From Larus michahellis (lineage: Eukaryota; Chordata; Aves; Charadriiformes; Laridae): a stretch of 64,000 bases of DNA. Of the stretch, positions 10,641-22,810 are shown in pieces. Each line of letters opens with the position of its first letter. Position 1 is the first letter of the stretch. The translations under genes were made by a program, and so were the position numbers. Below the pieces are notes generated by a model that worked only from the letters and a program-made list of their open reading frames with translations, was not told the DNA's origin and made no database searches. The stretch lies in NCBI RefSeq assembly GCF_964199755.1, contig NC_133897.1:168776678-168840677 (forward strand). Reading direction: 5' to 3'.

Positions 10641-11073
10641 GAAGCTGGTGAAGGATCTAGAGAAGAAGACTTGTTAGGAGCAGTTTAGGGAACAGGGCAT
10701 GTTTAGTTTGCAGAAAGAAAAAGGCTGAGGGCACGCCTTATCGCTCACTACACCCACCTGAAAAGAGGTGGTAATGAGGTAGGTGTCAGTCTCTTATCCT
10801 GAGTAACATGTGATAGGAGAAGAATTAAAGTCTTTAAATGCTGCGTAGGGATGCTCAGATTGGATGCTAGGAAAAATGTCATCCCAGAAGGGTTATGAAG
10901 CACTGGAAGAGGCTTCTCCAGGAAGTGGTTGAATCACCATCCCTGGAGGTTATGACAGGATGTGTAGACGTGGGACTTAGGGCTATGTTTTTTTGGTGAA
11001 GGTCGTAGTCATAGGTGAACGGTGTCAAGATTGTTCAGGGTCTTTTCCGACCCAAGTGCCTCCATGATTGCGT
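10641..11073 (+). mobile_element. CR1-C, unit 2
   Basis: CR1 3' fragment as in unit 1, with ttaaag at 10826-10831 where units 1 and 4 have ttaacg. Confidence 0.75.
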
Positions 11074-11326
11074 ATGAGGCAGCGTGCAAAAGCAGGCGAG
11101 TTCCTGGAGAGGCCGAGAGTGTGTGAAGAGACAGAGGGGGAGTGGGATCGGCATGCAGGGGAGGCTGGTGGGCCAGGGCCTTTGGGTTGTTTACTTGGGG
11201 CGAGTGCCAATGGATGAGACCATTTCTCTGCACAGTGTGTGACGGGAAGAAAGCGAAGGTGGAGCTTGTTGAGGAGAGCTGGAGGCAAGCACGCAGCACG
11301 TGAGTGCAGAGCTGAGGCCATGATTT

Positions 11327-11721
11327 CGTGCATGACTGCATTTTTGAGCAAGCATCTCTTTCATGCCACAGCCTGTCAAGTGCTGAGGTGGGTGTGTTTT
11401 CCTTCCCACAACGCTCCCTTTACATGTTGTCGTCTTGTGGATGTGTCCACTTGGCCCTGGTGGTAGCTTTTAAGTGCGAGTAGGTATTTTGGAGGACGTG
11501 CATGGATGCTGTGTGTCAGGGAATTCAGCAGTCACAGCCAAGGCGTAGGAGAGGTGGGGTATCTTCAGTGACATCATCTCGCGGCACGTTTGTGGCTGGC
11601 TAAACCTGTCTTTAGGCCTGCCACACCCTGTTGATGTGCCCTGTGGGCACTTTGATGCCCCCATTGCTTGTAAGTTTGTAGCTGAGAGAAAGGTCTGTCT
11701 TTCTGACCTGGGAGCTGGGAA
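11327..11721 (-). other. Orphan keratin 5' flank (unit 3)
   Basis: As in unit 1 but with cacaccctg near 11626, a variant shared with unit 4; units 1, 2 and 5 have cacacgctg. Confidence 0.7.
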
Positions 11722-12994
11722 ATGTTATGGAGCTAATCATCTTGATCGCCTTCGTATGGCACATAGAGGCCAACCAGGTGATGAGGCCCAGCCAGCATGG
11801 CTTTATGAAGGGCAGGTCCTGCTTGCCTAACCTGATCTCCTTCTATGTCAAGGGGACCCACGTAGTGGGTAGATGAGTGAAGGGCTGTGAGTGTTGTTAA
11901 CTGGACTTTAGTAAAGCCGTTGACACTGTTTCCCAGAGTGTTCTCCTGCAGAAACTGCCTGCTCATGGCTCTGACGGGCGTACACTTCGCTGGCTAACAA
12001 ACGGGCTGGATGGCCAGGCCCGTAGAGGTGAATGGAGCTAAATCCAGATTGTTGCCACCACAGGTGGTGTTCCCCAGGGCTGAGTACTGGGGCTGGTTCT
12101 CTTTAGTATCTTTACGAACGACCTGGACGAGAGGGTTGAGTGCACCCTCAGTATGTTTGCAGGCAACACCAAGTTGGGTGGGACAGGCTGGATCGATGGG
12201 AGGAGGCCAATGGTGTGGGGTTCAGAAAAGCTGAGTGCCGGGTCCTGCACTTGGGTCACAAGAACCTCATGCAACGCTACAGGCTTGGGGAAGAGCGGCT
12301 GGAAAGCTGCCCATTGGAAAAGGAGCTGGGGGTGTTGTTTGACAGCCAGCTGAGTATGAGCCAGCAGTGTGCCCTGGAGCCCAAGGCGGCCAGTAGCATC
12401 GTGGCCTGTATCAGAAGTCATGAGTCCAGGAGGACTATGGAAGTGATCGTCCCCCTGTAGTGGGCACTGGTGAGGCCCCACGTGGAATACATTGTTCGTG
12501 CCTTGGCCCCTGACTACAAGCAAGACATTGAGGTGCTGGAGTGTGTCCAGAGAAGGGCAAGGAAGCTGGTGAGGGCCCTGGAGCACAAGTCTTACGAGGA
12601 GTGGGTGAGGGAAGAGGGTTTGCTTACCCTGGAGCAAAAGAAAGCTGACGGCAGACCTTATTGCTCTCTACAACTACCTGAAGGGAATTTGTAGCCAGGT
12701 GGGTATTGGACTCTTTTACAGGTAACAAGTTTCAGGACGAGAGAAAATGGCCTCAAGTTGCATGAGGGGAAATTTGGGTTGGCTCTTTTTTGAAAAATGT
12801 CTTCAGTGAAATGGTTGTCAAGCACTGGAATAGGCTTCCCAGGGAAGCGGTTGAGTCACCAGCCCTGGAGGTATCTAGAAGACAGTAGACTTGGCCCCAA
12901 GGGATTTGCTTTAGTGGGGCACTTGGTAGTGTTAGGTTAAGGGATGGAATCAGTGATCTTAAGTGTCTTTCCCAACCTCAGTGATTCTGTGAGT
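11722..12994 (+). mobile_element. CR1-A, unit 3
   Basis: Decayed CR1 with the common TAG at 12458-12460; a private gggaat near 12688 changes one residue of the pseudo-reading frame. Confidence 0.85.
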
Positions 12995-14023
12995 TTTTGA
13001 AGGCCATGGACGTGGTGGAGCAAGTCGAGTGCAGGGCCACCAAGACGCGGAAGGGACTGGAGCATCCTTCCCTTGAGGAGAAGCTGAGAGAGCTGGGAGT
13101 TTCTTCAGCCAGGAGAAAAGGCCGCGTAGGGGAGATGTCATCAATGTCTCTAAATCCCGGATGGGAGGTGTCTTGGTTTCACGCCAGCCAGCAATCTGAA
13201 CCATGCAGCCACTCGCTCACTCCCCACTACAACAGGCTGGGAAAGAGAATCCGAAGAGGAAAAGTGAAAAAATTTGTGCGTTGAGATGTCAGTTTAATAA
13301 GTAAAGCAAAAGATGCACAAGCAAGCAAAGCAAAAGAAGGAGTTCCTTCACTACTTCCCAAGGCAGGCAGGCGTTCAGCCGTCTCCAGGAAAGAAGGGCT
13401 CCATGAGACATAACGGTTACTTGGAAGACAAATGCCATAACTCTGAACATTCCCCGCTTCTTTCTTCCCTCACTGTGCTCTCATGTGGCATGGACTATGC
13501 CTTTGGTCAGCTGGGGTCAGCTGTACCGGCCGCCTCACCTCCCAGCTTTTTCTGTACGCCCAGCCTACTTGGTGGCGGGGTGGTGTGAAGAGCAGAAAAG
13601 GCCTTGAGTGCTTAGCAACAACCAAAAACCATTAGTGGGCTCTCAATGCCATTCTCATCGCAAACGCAAAACCTAGCACTCTACCAGCTGCTGAGCAAGT
13701 CAACTCTATCCCAGCTGCCGCCATGTCAGGAAGGAATGAGGAGAGGGGAGTCAGACAGGGCAAGGGTGAATGGAGAAAGCTGAAAAGACGTGCCATTTCC
13801 TTGGAAGAGAAGGCAAGGCTTTTTCTGTGGGAGGGTGGTCCAAGAGTGGAAGCGGTTGCACAGAGAGGTGTTGGAGTCTCCATCATGTAGAAACTGAAAA
13901 GCTGACTGGATCTGGTGCTGAACAGCGTGCTCAATCTGACCACGTTTGAGAAGGTCGGGTGTAATGAGGTTATCTCCAGAGGTTCCTTGTGCAGTCAAGG
14001 ATTCTGTTTTCTGTGACTCTGCC
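12995..14023 (+). mobile_element. CR1-D split by LTR, unit 3
   Basis: Left part 12995-13168, right part 13729-14023. The right part has ttttctgtggg near 13820 where units 1, 2 and 5 have ttttcagtggg; unit 4 shares the T. Confidence 0.75.
13169..13728 (-). mobile_element. Solo LTR, unit 3
   Basis: As in unit 1; ends in gccatgtca instead of gccatatca, shared with units 4, 5 and the displaced unit. Confidence 0.7.
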
Positions 14024-14355
14024 TGCTGTGTTGGCCAGAGGGTCATGCTGGGGAAGAGAGCTGGTGAAGTGCGTGCTGCCATGAGGAGCTTTCATTGGAG
14101 GCATGAGTAGAAGTGCGTGAGGTTGTCCAAGGCTTTCTTTTGTTAAGTGAAGGGCTTGTGTGAGGTTCTGGAAGCCCCCTCTGTTGTGCAGTTGCTGTTG
14201 CTGGGGCCATAGTTCCTAAGACCGGTCCGGTGGCCCTCTTGCACCCACCCCGATGGGCACTGTAGCCCTGCCTTCGTGTTGGGTGAGGTTGGAAGAACCT
14301 TGTTAGAAGAAAGGAAGAGGAGGCGTCTTAGGCTGGGATGCAGAAGAACTTTATT
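14024..14355 (-). other. Poly(A) signal and 3' flank of keratin gene 3
   Basis: AATAAA (- strand) at 14350-14355. Confidence 0.85.
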
Positions 14356-14799
14356 GAGGGAAGAAAGAAGCTCAAAGGTAGAAGCACTAAGTGAGAGAGA
14401 GAGACCGTCTGAGTTGCAGGTAGGGTGACCATCATCCAAGGTCCCCTGTGTGAGCTAGGTCTTGCCAGAGCATCAAGGTCTTCCTGGCCTGCAGTTAGGA
14501 GCGGCACCCTGGAGGTCCCGTGTGGTATTTACCTCTTCAGCAAGTGCTTGAAGCGGAGAGTCGTGAACGTAGCAGAAGGGGCGATGGAAAGAAGGAAGTG
14601 TTAGAAGAGGAGGAGGTACATGGGCCATGGTTGCAGACAGTCTGGGCTGTCCCCTTCCCTGCTTCCTTGCTTGGTGCCTTGAGAGGAGGAGCTGTGGATG
14701 GTGAAGCCATGTGCCAGAACAGCCCTGAGCTGCCTCCTCAATCCATGCCGTGGCTTCCATGGTGTGGGTGGTTGTTGTCAGGGGTGGTGGTGAGGGCCC

Positions 14800-15120
14800 T
14801 TAGCAGGGGTAGCAGCCTCTTCTGCCACCGTAGCAGCCCAGGCCTCCCAAGCCATAGCCGTAGCCGAGGCCGAAGCCGAAGCCGCCGGAGGAGACGGGCA
14901 CTCCCTGGGCGCTGAGTTCGTTGCCCACGGCAGCGGATGCGGAGGATCCGACGGCGGTGCTCTGGGGGAAGGAGCTGAGGATGGGTCCTGGCAGGGTGAC
15001 CACCACAGTGGGAGGCTGGATGACGACGCGGGAGGTCTCACACTGCCTGACACAGGGCTCGTTGCAGCTGTTAGCCAGCGGGGTGGGTCCGCATGGGCCG
15101 CAGAGGTCGTTGCAGGCCAT
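14800..15120 (-). CDS. Feather beta-keratin, gene 3
   Basis: 106 residues, same protein as genes 1 and 2. 5'UTR intron 15141-15348 carries one base (gggcgaggga near 15203) shared with gene 4 and not with genes 1-2, so coding exon and intron have different closest relatives. Start and splice sites as in gene 1. Intact. Confidence 0.95.
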   Translation of the reverse strand: MACNDLCGPCGPTPLANSCNEPCVRQCETSRVVIQPPTVVVTLPGPILSSFPQSTAVGSSASAAVGNELSAQGVPVSSGGFGFGLGYGYGLGGLGCYGGRRGCYPC

Positions 15121-15411
15121 GGTTGTGGTGTGGAGGGTGCCTGGAAGAGAGGGTGTTGAGAAAGGTGAGGGTGGTGGGGGTGCGAGGGTCAGTGTTGGAG
15201 GAGGGCGAGGGAGTGTGGAGGGCTGTTGTGGTGCTGTGGGGAGCGTGGCAGTGGGGAGGCGTGAGGGCTGTTGAGGCTGTGGGCAGAGCATGGTGGAGGA
15301 GAGGGGCCAGGTGGGTGAGGAGAAGGAGGGTGATGGGTTGAGACTCACCTTGTTGTGGGTGGAGGAGAAGGCGTGAGGAGAAGTGTGTGAGGGAGAGAGG
15401 CGCTGGGCCGG

Positions 15412-16186
15412 CTTTTATGCTGGTCGTGGAGGGGCGGGACAGGCTTGGCGCATGATGGCCTTTTCCACAAGCAACTCTTGCATGACACAGCCTCACGAGT
15501 AATGGCGTGGTTGTCTTCTTTGTTTTCTGAAATTCTCCAATTTCGTGTTCTGTATTGATGATGTGTCCACTTGGCTCTGGCGGCAACTTGTAAGTGCCAG
15601 TAGTAGAGGCCCTAAACATTGTGTTGATGGCACGTGTCAGGGTTGTCAGAAGACGTGACCAAAGCATAAGAGAGGTGGGGTGTCATCAGGGAGTTCATGC
15701 CGTGGCAGTTGTGTGGTGTGGTTTGTGGGTGCGTTGTGAAGAGGGGGCGTCATTTCCTCGCAGCCCTGGCAGGCTGGTCTGGGCTTTGGAGGGGGGCCAG
15801 GCATTAGGCGCTGCCCCTTGCATTGAGCTCGTTCCTTCCGTGCCTTGCTGCCAGCTCACTAAGCCTGTCTTTGGGCATGGCCTTTCCCGTTGGGTGTGCT
15901 CTGTGGCTGTCTTGGTGCCCCTTTTGTTTTTAAGGTTGTAGGTGGGAGAACGGAGGCTGCGTGTTTGGGTTTGTGCCTTGCTGGGGCCATCCCTGGTGGA
16001 GGCAGTTGAAGCAGGCAGAGGAGGGCTGTTTGTGAGAGCAGGACATTATCGTGGCAGCCCTGTGCTGTTGGGAGGCTGGTCGTGCTCCCCAAAGGCTCCT
16101 CTTGGCTCTTGCGTAGGGATCCCCTTAGTTGTGGCCGGCAAATTTGCAACCTGGGCTCTGGCGCGACACATCAGAAGATGAGCAAC
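15412..16186 (-). promoter_or_regulatory. Promoter and 5' flank of keratin gene 3
   Basis: TATA CATAAAAG at 15412-15419; GC box ggggcggg (+) at 15431-15438. Contains the 3-bp longer ggggggccagg variant near 15789 otherwise seen only beside gene 9. Confidence 0.8.
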
Positions 16187-16619
16187 GAAGCTGGTGAAGG
16201 ATCTAGAGAAGAAGACTTGTTAGGAGCAGTTTAGGGAACAGGGCATGTTTAGTTTGCAGAAAGAAAAAGGCTGAGGGCACGCCTTATCGCTCACTACACC
16301 CACCTGAAAAGAGGTGGTAATGAGGTAGGTGTCAGTCTCTTATCCTGAGTAACATGTGATAGGAGAAGAATTAAAGTCTTTAAATGTTGCGTAGGGATGC
16401 TAAGATTGGATGCTAGGAAAAATGTCATCCCAGAAGGGTTATGAAGCACTGGAAGAGGCTTCTCCAGGAAGTGGTTGAATCACCATCCCTGGAGGTTATG
16501 ACAGGATGTGTAGACGTGGGACTTAGGGCTATGTTTTTTTGATGAAGGTCGTAGTCATAGGTGAACGGTGTCAAGATTGTTCAGGGTCTTTTCCGACCCA
16601 AGTGCCTCCATGATTGCGT
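16187..16619 (+). mobile_element. CR1-C, unit 3
   Basis: CR1 3' fragment; shares ttaaag with unit 2 and adds private changes (aaatgttgcg near 16382, gatgctaag near 16397, ttttgatgaagg near 16537). Confidence 0.75.
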
Positions 16620-16872
16620 ATGAGGCAGCGTGCAAAAGCAGGCGAGTTCCTGGAGAGGCCGAGAGTGTGTCAAGAGACAGAGGGGGAGTGGGATCGGCAT
16701 GCAGGGGAGGCTGGTGGGCCAGGGCCTTTGGGTTGTTTACTTGGGGCGAGTGCCGATGGATGAGGCCATTTCTCTGCACAGTGTGTGACGGGAAGAAAGC
16801 GAAGGTGGAGCTTGTTGAGGAGAGCTGGAGGCAAGCACGCAGCACATGAGTGCAGAGCTGAGGCCATGATTT

Positions 16873-17267
16873 CGTGCATGACTGCATTTTTGAGCAAGCA
16901 TCTCTTTCATGCCACAGCCTGTCAAGTGCTGAGGTGGGTGTGTTTTCCTTCCCACAACGCTCCCTTTACATGTTGTCGTCTTTTGAATGTGTCCACTTGG
17001 CCCTGGTGGTAGCTTTTAAGTGCGAGTAGGTATTTTGGAGGACGTGCATGGATGCTGTGTGTCAGGGAATTCAGCAGTCACAGCCAAGGCGTAGGAGAGG
17101 TGGGGTATCTTCAGTGACATCATCTCGCGGCACGTTTGTGGCTGGCTAAACCTGTCTTTAGGCCTGCCACACCCTGTTGATGTGCCCTGTGGGCACTTTG
17201 ATGCCCCCATTGCTTGTAAGTTTGTAGCTGAGAGAAAGGTCTGTCTTTCTGACCTGGGAGCTGGGAA
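16873..17267 (-). other. Orphan keratin 5' flank (unit 4)
   Basis: Gene-less flank; ttttgaatg at 16981-16989 replaces the cttgtggatg of the other units. Confidence 0.7.
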
Positions 17268-18540
17268 ATGTTATGGAGCTAATCATCTTGATCGCCTTCG
17301 TATGGCACATAGAGGCCAACCAGGTGATGAGGCCCAGCCAGCATGGCTTTATGAAGGGCAGGTCCTGCTTGCCTAACCTGATCTCCTTCTATGTCAAGGG
17401 GACACGCTTAGTGGGTAGATGAGTGAAGGGCTGTGAGTGTTGTTAACTGGACTTTAGTAAAGCCGTTGACACTGTTTCCCAGAGTGTTCTCCTGTAGAAA
17501 CTGCCTGCTCATGGCTCTGACGGGCATACACTTCGCTGGCTAACAAACGGTCCGGATGGCCAGACCCATAGAGGTGAATGGAGCTAAATCCAGATTGTTG
17601 CCACCACAGGTGGTGTTCCCCAAGGCTGAGTACTGGGGCCGGTTCTCTTTAGTATCTTTACGAACGACCTGGACGAGAGGGTCGAGTGCACCCTCAGAAT
17701 GTTTGCAGGCAACACCAAGTTGGGTGGGACAGGCTGGATCGATGGGAGGAGGCCAATGGTGTGGGGTTCAGAAAAGCTGAGTGCCGGGTCCTGCACTTGG
17801 GTCACAAGAACCTCATGCAACGCTACAGGCTTGGGGAAGAGCGGCTGGAAAGCTGCCCATTGGAAAAGGAGCTGGGGGTGTTGTTTGACAGCCAGCTGAG
17901 TATGCGCCAGCAGTGTGCCCTGGAGCCCAAGGCGGCCAGTAGCATCGTGGCCTGTATCAGAAGTCATGAGTCCAGGAGGACTATGGAAGTGATCGTCCCC
18001 CTGTAGTGGGCACTGGTGAGGCCCCACGTGGAATACATTGTTCGTGCCTTGGCCCCTGACTACAAGCAAGACATTGAGGTGCTGGAGTGTGTCCAGAGAA
18101 GGGCAAGGAAGCTGGTGAGGGCCCTGGAGCACAAGTCTTACGAGGAGTGGGTGAGGGAAGAGGGTTTGCTTACCCTGGAGCAAAAGAAAGCTGACGGCAG
18201 ACCTTATTGCTCTCTACAACTACCTGAAGGGAGTTTGTAGCCAGGTGGGTATTGGACTCTTTTACAGGTAACAAGTTTCAGGACGAGAGAAAATGGCCTC
18301 AAGTTGCATGAGGGGAAATTTGGGTTGGCTCTTTTTTGAAAAATGTCTTCAGTGAAATGGTTGTCAAGCACTGGAATAGGCTTCCCAGGGAAGCGGTTGA
18401 GTCACCAGCCCTGGAGGTATCTAGAAGACAGTAGACTTGGCCCCAAGGGATTTGCTTTAGTGGGGCACTTGGTAGTGTTAGGTTAAGGGATGGAATCAGT
18501 GATCTTAAGTGTCTTTCCCAACCTCAGTGATTCTGTGAGT
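17268..18540 (+). mobile_element. CR1-A, unit 4
   Basis: Decayed CR1 with several changes absent from units 1-3: gacacgctta near 17401, cctgtagaaac near 17492 (a new stop), ggtccgg near 17550, ggggccgg near 17635. The common TAG is at 18004-18006. Confidence 0.85.
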
Positions 18541-19569
18541 TTTTGAAGGCCATGGACGTGGTGGAGCAAGTCGAGTGCAGGGCCACCAAGACGCGGAAGG
18601 GACTGGAGCATCCTTCCCTTGAGGAGAAGCTGAGAGAGCTGGGAGTTTCTTCAGCCAGGAGAAAAGGCCGCGTAGGGGAGATGTCATCAATGTCTCTAAA
18701 TCCCGGATGGGAGGTGTCTTGGTTTCACGCCAGCCAGCAATCTGAACCATGCAGCCACTCGCTCACTCCCCACTACAACAGGCTGGGAAAGAGAATCCGA
18801 AGAGGAAAAGTGAAAAAATTTGTGCGTTGAGATGTCAGTTTAATAAGTAAAGCAAAAGATGCACAAGCAAGCAAAGCAAAAGAAGGAGTTCCTTCACTAC
18901 TTCCCAAGGCAGGCAGGCGTTCAGCCGTCTCCAGGAAAGAAGGGCTCCATGAGACATAACGGTTACTTGGAAGACAAATGCCATAACTCTGAACATTCCC
19001 CGCTTCTTTCTTCCCTCACTGTGCTCTCATGTGGCATGGACTATGCCTTTGGTCAGCTGGGGTCAGCTGTACCGGCCGCCTCACCTCCCAGCTTTTTCTG
19101 TACGCCCAGCCTACTTGGTGGCAGGGTGGTGTGAAGAGCAGAAAAGGCCTTGAGTGCTTAGCAACAACCAAAAACCATTAGTGGGCTCTCAATGCCATTC
19201 TCATCGCAAACGCAAAACCTAGCACTCTACCAGCTGCTGAGCAAGTCAACTCTATCCCAGCTGCCGCCATGTCAGGAAGGAATGAGGAGAGGGGAGTCAG
19301 ACAGGGCAAGGGTGAATGGAGAAAGCTGAAAAGACGTGCCATTTCCTTGGAAGAGAAGGCAAGGCTTTTTCTGTGGGAGGGTGGTCCAAGAGTGGAAGCG
19401 GTTGCACAGAGAGGTGTTGGAGTCTCCATCATGTAGAAACTGAAGAGCTGACTGGATCTGGTGCTGAACAGCGTGCTCAATCTGACCACGTTTGAGAAGG
19501 TCGGGTGTAATGAGGTTATCTCCAGAGGTTCCTTGTGCAGTCAAGGATTCTGTTTTCTGTGACTCTGCC
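18541..19569 (+). mobile_element. CR1-D split by LTR, unit 4
   Basis: Left part 18541-18714, right part 19275-19569; gaagagctg near 19443 is shared with the displaced unit at 51.8 kb. Confidence 0.75.
18715..19274 (-). mobile_element. Solo LTR, unit 4
   Basis: As in unit 3, with one private change (ggtggcaggg near 19117). Confidence 0.7.
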
Positions 19570-19901
19570 TGCTGTGTTGGCCAGAGGGTCATGCTGGGGA
19601 AGAGAGCTGGTGAAGTGCGTGCTGCCATGAGGAGCTTTCATTGGAGGCATGAGTAGAAGTGCGTGAGGTTGTCCAAGGCTTTCTTTTGTTAAGTGAAGGG
19701 CTTGTGTGAGGTTCTGGAAGCCCCCTCTGTTGTGCAGTTGCTGTTGCTGGGGCCATAGTTCCTAAGACCGGTCCGGTGGCCCTCTTGCACCCACCCCGAT
19801 GGGCACTGTAGCCCTGCCTTCGTGTTGGGTGAGGTTGGAAGAACCTTGTTAGAAGAAAGGAAGAGGAGGCGTCTTAGGCTGGGATGCAGAAGAACTTTAT
19901 T
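19570..19901 (-). other. Poly(A) signal and 3' flank of keratin gene 4
   Basis: AATAAA (- strand) at 19896-19901. Confidence 0.85.
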
Positions 19902-20345
19902 GAGGGAAGAAAGAAGCTCAAAGGTAGAAGCACTAAGTGAGAGAGAGAGACCGTCTGAGTTGCAGGTAGGGTGACCATCATCCAAGGTCCCCTGTGTGAG
20001 CTAGGTCTTGCCAGAGCATCAAGGTCTTCCTGGCCTGCAGTTAGGAGCGGCACCCTGGAGGTCCCGTGTGGTATTTACCTCTTCAGCAAGTGCTTGAAGC
20101 GGAGAGTCGTGAACGTAGCAGAAGGGGCGATGGAAAGAAGGAAGTGTTAGAAGAGGAGGAGGTACATGGGCCATGGTTGCAGACAGTCTGGGCTGTCCCC
20201 TTCCCTGCTTCCTTGCTTGGTGCCTTGAGAGGAGGAGCTGTGGATGGTGAAGCCATGTGCCAGAACAGCCCTGAGCTGCCTCCTCAATCCATGCCGTGGC
20301 TTCCATGGTGTGGGTGGTTGTTGTCAGGGGTGGTGGTGAGGGCCC

Positions 20346-20666
20346 TTAGCAGGGGTAGCAGCCTCTTCTGCCACCGTAGCAGCCCAGGCCTCCCAAGCCA
20401 TAGCCGTAGCCGAGGCCGAAGCCGAAGCCGCCGGAGGAGACGGGCACTCCCTGGGCGCTGAGTTCGTTGCCCACGGCAGCGGATGCAGAGGATCCGACAA
20501 AGGTGCTCTGGGGGAAGGAGCTGAGGATGGGTCCTGGCAGGGTGACCACCACAGTGGGAGGCTGGATGACGACGCGGGAGGTCTCACACTGCCTGACACA
20601 GGGCTCGTTGCAGCTGTTAGCCAGCGGGGTGGGTCCGCATGGGCCGCAGAGGTCGTTGCAGGCCAT
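20346..20666 (-). CDS. Feather beta-keratin, gene 4
   Basis: 106 residues; differs from genes 1-3 only by Phe56 in place of Ala, in the STFVGSS segment just after the beta core. Phe56 is also present in genes 5, 7, 8, 9 and 11, so gene 4 links the tandem array with the rest of the cluster. 5'UTR intron 20687-20894 with private changes (gagcgtggtgggag). Intact. Confidence 0.95.
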   Translation of the reverse strand: MACNDLCGPCGPTPLANSCNEPCVRQCETSRVVIQPPTVVVTLPGPILSSFPQSTFVGSSASAAVGNELSAQGVPVSSGGFGFGLGYGYGLGGLGCYGGRRGCYPC

Positions 20667-20957
20667 GGTTGTGGTGTGGAGGGTGCCTGGAAGAGAGGGT
20701 GTTGAGAAAGGTGAGCGTGGTGGGAGTGCGAGGGTCAGTGTTGGAGGAGGGCGAGGGAGTGTGGAGGGCTGTTGTGGTGCTGTGGGGAGCGTGGCAGTGG
20801 GGAGGCGTGAGGGCTGTTGAGGCTGTGGGCAGAGCATGGTGGAGGAGAGGGGCCAGGTGGGTGAGGAGAAGGAGGGTGATGGGTTGAGACTCACCTTGTT
20901 GTGGGTGGAGGAGAAGGCGTGAGGAGAAGTGTGTGAGGGAGAGAGGCGCTGGGCCGG

Positions 20958-21729
20958 CTTTTATGCTGGTCGTGGAGGGGCGGGACAGGCTTGGCGCATG
21001 ATGGCCTTTTCCACAAGCAACTCTTGCATGACACAGCCTCACGAGTAATGGCGTGGTTGTCTTCTTTGTTTTCTGAAATTCTCCAATTTCGTGTTCTGTA
21101 TTGATGATGTGTCCACTTGGCTCTGGCGGCAACTTGTAAGTGCCAGTAGTAGAGGCCCTAAACATTGTGTTGATGGCACGTGTCAGGGTTGTCAGAAGAC
21201 GTGACCAAAGCATAAGAGAGGTGGGGTGTCATCAGGGAGTTCATGCCGTGGCAGTTGTGTGGTGTGGTTTGTGGGTGCGTTGTGAAGAGGGGGCATCATT
21301 TCCTCGCAGCCCTGGCAGGCTGGTCTGGGCTTTGGAGGTCTGGGCATTAGGCGCTGCCCCTTGCATTGAGCTCGTTCCTTCCCTGCCTTGCTGCCAGCTC
21401 ACTAAGCCTGTCTTTGGGCATGGCCTTTCCCGTTGGGTGTGCTCTGTGGCTGTCTTGGTGCCCCTTTTGTTTTTAAGGTTGTAGGTGGGAGAACGGAGGC
21501 TGCGTGTTTGGGTTTGTGCCTTGCTGGGGCCATCCCTGGTGGAGGCAGTTGAAGCAGGCAGAGGAGGGCTGTTTGTGAGAGCAGGACATTATCGTGGCAG
21601 CCCTGTGCTGTTGGGAGGCTGGTCGTGCTCCCCAAAGTCTCCTCTTGGCTCTTGCGTAGGGATCCCCTTAGTTGTGGCCGGCAAATTTGCAACCTGGGCT
21701 CTGGCGCGACACATCAGAAGATGAGCAAC
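20958..21729 (-). promoter_or_regulatory. Promoter and 5' flank of keratin gene 4
   Basis: TATA CATAAAAG at 20958-20965; GC box ggggcggg (+) at 20977-20984. Flank carries the copy 1 variants (T at 21638). Confidence 0.8.
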
Positions 21730-22162
21730 GAAGCTGGTGAAGGATGTAGAGAAGAAGACTTGTTAGGAGCAGTTTAGGGAACAGGGCATGTTTAGTTTGC
21801 AGAAAGAAAAAGGCTGAGGGCACGCCTTATCGCTCACTACACCCACCTGAAAAGAGGTGGTAATGAGGTAGGTGTCAGTCTCTTATCCTGAGTAACATGT
21901 GATAGGAGAAGAATTAACGTCTTTAAATGCTGCGTAGGGATGCTCAGATTGGATGCTAGGAAAAATGTCATCCCAGAAGGGTTATGAAGCACTGGAAGAG
22001 GCTTCTCCAGGAAGTGGTTGAATCACCATCCCTGGAGGTTATGACAGGATGTGTAGACGTGGGACTTAGGGCTATGTTTTTTTGGTGAAGGTCGTAGTCA
22101 TAGGTGAACGGTGTCAAGATTGTTCAGGGTCTTTTCCGACCCAAGTGCCTCCATGATTGCGT
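21730..22162 (+). mobile_element. CR1-C, unit 4
   Basis: CR1 3' fragment with ttaacg as in unit 1 and a private aggatgtag near 21742. Confidence 0.75.
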
Positions 22163-22415
22163 ATGAGGCAGCGTGCAAAAGCAGGCGAGTTCCTGGAGAG
22201 GCCGAGAGTGTGTGAAGAGACAGAGGGGGAGTGGGATCGGCATGCAGGGGAGGCTGGTGGGCCAGGGCCTTTGGGTTGTTTACTTGGGGCGAGTGCCAAT
22301 GGATGAGACCATTTCTCTGCACAGTGTGTGACGGGAAGAAAGCGAAGGTGGAGCTTGTTGAGGAGAGCTGGAGGCAAGCACGCAGCACGTGAGTGCAGAG
22401 CTGAGGCCATGATTT

Positions 22416-22810
22416 CGTGCATGACTGCATTTTTGAGCAAGCATCTCTTTCATGCCACAGCCTGTCAAGTGCTGAGGTGGGTGTGTTTTCCTTCCCACAA
22501 CGCTCCCTTTACATGTTGTCGTCTTGTGGATGTGTCCACTTGGCCCTGGTGGTAGCTTTTAAGTGCGAGTAGGTATTTTGGAGGACGTGCATGGATGCTG
22601 TGTGTCAGGGAATTCAGCAGTCACAGCCAAGGCGTAGGAGAGGTGGGGTATCTTCAGTGACATCATCTCGCGGCACGTTTGTGGCTGGCTAAACCTGTCT
22701 TTAGGCCTGCCACACGCTGTTGATGTGCCCTGTGGGCACTTTGATGCCCCCATTGCTTGTAAGTTTGTAGCTGAGAGAAAGGTCTGTCTTTCTGACCTGG
22801 GAGCTGGGAA
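22416..22810 (-). other. Orphan keratin 5' flank (unit 5)
   Basis: Gene-less flank, unit 1 type. Confidence 0.7.

Larger units (their letters stand above)
5544..11086. repeat. 5.54-kb keratin tandem unit, copy 2
   Basis: Same length as copy 1 (5543 bp) and nearly identical by eye. Distinguishing bases include T at 6545 in the CR1-A motif agtaNtgggg, G at 10549 and A at 10829 in the 5' flank and CR1-C, where copies 1 and 4 have T and C. Confidence 0.95.
11087..16632. repeat. 5.54-kb keratin tandem unit, copy 3
   Basis: 5546 bp, 3 bp longer than copies 1, 2 and 4 because the keratin 5' flank reads ggggggccaggcatt near 15789 where they read ggtctgggcatt. The same longer variant occurs at about 48418 beside gene 9. 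It shares G at 16095 and A at 16375 with copy 2. Confidence 0.95.
16633..22175. repeat. 5.54-kb keratin tandem unit, copy 4
   Basis: 5543 bp. It is the most diverged of the four complete copies in its first 1.1 kb (for example gtcaagagacag near 16668, gacacgctta near 17400, tcagaatg near 17695), yet its 5' flank and CR1-C carry the copy 1 variants (T at 21638, C at 21918). Its keratin has Phe at residue 56 where copies 1-3 have Ala. Confidence 0.95.
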
